Part shown: one piece after another, positions 4,426 to 5,589 of the stretch
Position numbering within the stretch: the stretch's first letter is position 1
Layout of the letters: each line of letters opens with the position of its first letter
NCBI GenBank assembly: GCA_017960705.1
Contig: JAGCYR010000191.1
Location: forward strand, 1-5,589
Reading direction: 5' to 3'
Source: Clostridia bacterium
GTDB lineage: Bacteria; Bacillota; Clostridia; Oscillospirales; CAG-272
DNA: 5,589 nt
The notes under the pieces: generated by a model
What the model was told of the DNA's origin: nothing
What the model saw: only the letters and a program-made list of their open reading frames with translations
Database searches by the model: none
Made by a program: the position numbers and the translations under genes

Positions 4426-5589
4426 ATGAAGAAAAAACTGCTTGCGCTGATACTTACGGCTTCCCTGCTCGTTCTGCTCCTTGCGGGGTGTTCGCTCGGG
4501 GGAACGGGCGACGTCGGGGGACAGAGCGGCGCCGCCGGATCGTCGGATACGAACGCCGCGGCGAGCGATCCCCTCCCCACCGTAGAGGTCAAGGACGCGG
4601 AGGAGGAGAAGGTCGAGATCGAGGGCGATTTCACGATCACGGGCAGCGAGACCGGGATCACGCTTGACGGAAACGTCTACACCATCACGGAAGCCGGGAC
4701 CTATACCCTCTCGGGGAATCTCCCGGAGGGACGGATCGTCGTGAACGTGCCGGACGACGGCGAGGTGACGCTTCTGCTTTCGGGCGCGTCGCTCTCGTCG
4801 ACCGAAAACGCGGTGATTTGGGCGACCGAGGCGGGCGAGCTGACCGTCAAGTGCGCCGAAAACACCTACAACGAAATAAACGACCTGCGCGAAGCGAAAA
4901 GCGAGGACGACGATACGCAGGGCGCGGGGGCGATCACGGCGTTCTGCGACCTGCATATCACGGGCAAGGGCTCGCTTGTGGTGACCGGGTCCTATAACAA
5001 CGGGATCCACACCAAAGACGACCTGAAGATCAAGAACGTGACCCTGAAAGTGACCGCGCCGAACAACGCGCTGAAGGGCAACGATTCGGTCAAGATCGAA
5101 TCGGGCGACCTGATCCTGATCTCGACCGGGGGCGACGGCATCAAGACCGAGAACACCGACGTCTCGTCCAAGGGCAACCAGCGCGGCACGGTGGCGCTCG
5201 AAGGCGGGACCATCGCGATCCTCGCGGCTTGCGACGGGATCGACGCGGCGTACGACGTGACGATCGCGGAGGGCGTTGCGCTCTCGGTCAAGACGGCGAG
5301 CTACTCGTCGTACTCGGGCGAGGCGGTTTCGAGTTCGTCGGTCGAAATGCACCTGATCGTTCCGACCTCGGCGTACTCGTCGAGTTATCGCTACGCGGCG
5401 TATTTCACCAAAAGCGGGGACGATTCCGGTGTATGGGCGGACGCGACCTACGATACGACGGTGCGCTCGGGCAGAACGCAGTATTACGCCCTGAAGCTGT
5501 CGATCCCGTCGGGATACACCTCGGTCGCGTTCTACCGCTTCCCCGACGGATCTGCAAACGCTCTGACCGGCTACGACGCGAAGACCGCG
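4426..5589 (+). CDS. Cthe_2159-type carbohydrate-binding beta-helix lipoprotein, C-terminus cut by window end
   Basis: Predicted surface lipoprotein that binds polysaccharide rather than cleaving it; the founding family member from Clostridium thermocellum binds cellulose and polygalacturonate-like acidic polymers. The 388 codons are open to the window end. The signal peptide MKKKLLALIL... ends in lipobox LLAGC with lipidated Cys22. A Gly/Ser/Ala/Asp/Glu linker follows (about 23-65). The region about 66-290 has the family's stacked-strand repeats: GTYTLSGNLPEGRIVVNV (91-108), AITAFCDLHITGKGSLVV (169-186), NNGIHTKDDLKIKN (191-204), ALKGNDSVKIESGD (215-228), GGDGIKTENTD (235-245) and ACDGIDAAYDVTI (268-280). 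The repeated D-D, DGI and DSV acidic turns could bind calcium, as in the family's structure. Then comes a Ser/Tyr-rich stretch (about 291-325, SYSSYSGEAVSSSS) and a beta-rich region that I do not recognise (about 326-388). No catalytic residues are evident. It is divergent from the two-component operon and probably under its control through the shared repeat operator. The exact ligand is unknown. Confidence 0.87.
   Translation, partial: MKKKLLALILTASLLVLLLAGCSLGGTGDVGGQSGAAGSSDTNAAASDPLPTVEVKDAEEEKVEIEGDFTITGSETGITLDGNVYTITEAGTYTLSGNLPEGRIVVNVPDDGEVTLLLSGASLSSTENAVIWATEAGELTVKCAENTYNEINDLREAKSEDDDTQGAGAITAFCDLHITGKGSLVVTGSYNNGIHTKDDLKIKNVTLKVTAPNNALKGNDSVKIESGDLILISTGGDGIKTENTDVSSKGNQRGTVALEGGTIAILAACDGIDAAYDVTIAEGVALSVKTASYSSYSGEAVSSSSVEMHLIVPTSAYSSSYRYAAYFTKSGDDSGVWADATYDTTVRSGRTQYYALKLSIPSGYTSVAFYRFPDGSANALTGYDAKTA

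Noticed and set aside
4347..4667. Plus-strand 106-codon frame overlapping the lipoprotein start
   Set aside because: Starts inside the promoter and operator, lacks a ribosome site, and is out of frame with the clear lipoprotein.
4354..5352. Minus-strand 332-codon frame opposite the lipoprotein
   Set aside because: Arg/Val/Asp-rich shadow of the lipoprotein codons. The plus-strand frame has a signal peptide, lipobox and repeat domain.

Overview
The window is compact, GC-rich bacterial DNA with strong Shine-Dalgarno sites (GGAGG-type), TACAAT -10 boxes, a lipobox lipoprotein and a cytoplasmic-looking family 2 glycosidase. Together these suggest an uncultured, relatively GC-rich member of the Clostridia (Oscillospiraceae- or Christensenellales-like gut Firmicutes). 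That placement is an inference from style and gene content; no taxonomic marker gene is present. Third codon positions are mostly G or C, which opens long spurious reading frames antisense to every real gene.

There are four genes in two divergent units. The leftward (minus-strand) unit starts near position 4265. It encodes an OmpR/PhoB-type response regulator (4243 down to 3545), a membrane histidine kinase (3567 down to 2251, overlapping the regulator by 23 bp) and, after a 31-bp gap with no terminator, a GH2 beta-mannosidase-like enzyme (2219 down to the window edge, C-terminus missing). The rightward unit starts near 4380 and encodes a lipoprotein (4426 to the window end, truncated) with the beta-helical carbohydrate-binding Cthe_2159-type repeat pattern.

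The most notable element is the 182-bp divergent intergenic region. It holds two face-to-face TACAAT promoters. Between them is a 47-bp near-palindrome at 4315-4361, made of four 11-bp units: two identical direct copies of AAAACTGAAAC, a 3-bp centre, and two inverted copies. One-turn spacing of direct repeats is what tandem OmpR-family dimers prefer, so this is very probably the operator through which the regulator controls both its own operon and the lipoprotein.

The working model is a surface or envelope signal sensed by the kinase, whose extracytoplasmic part has an acidic Pro/Gly-rich segment. The phosphorylated regulator would bind the shared operator and induce a surface carbohydrate-binding lipoprotein, with the mannosidase co-transcribed with the kinase. 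The link to mannan, pectin or self-envelope polysaccharide is inference. No intergenic stretch exceeds 300 bases, and no RNA genes, mobile elements, CRISPR arrays or intrinsic terminators were seen.
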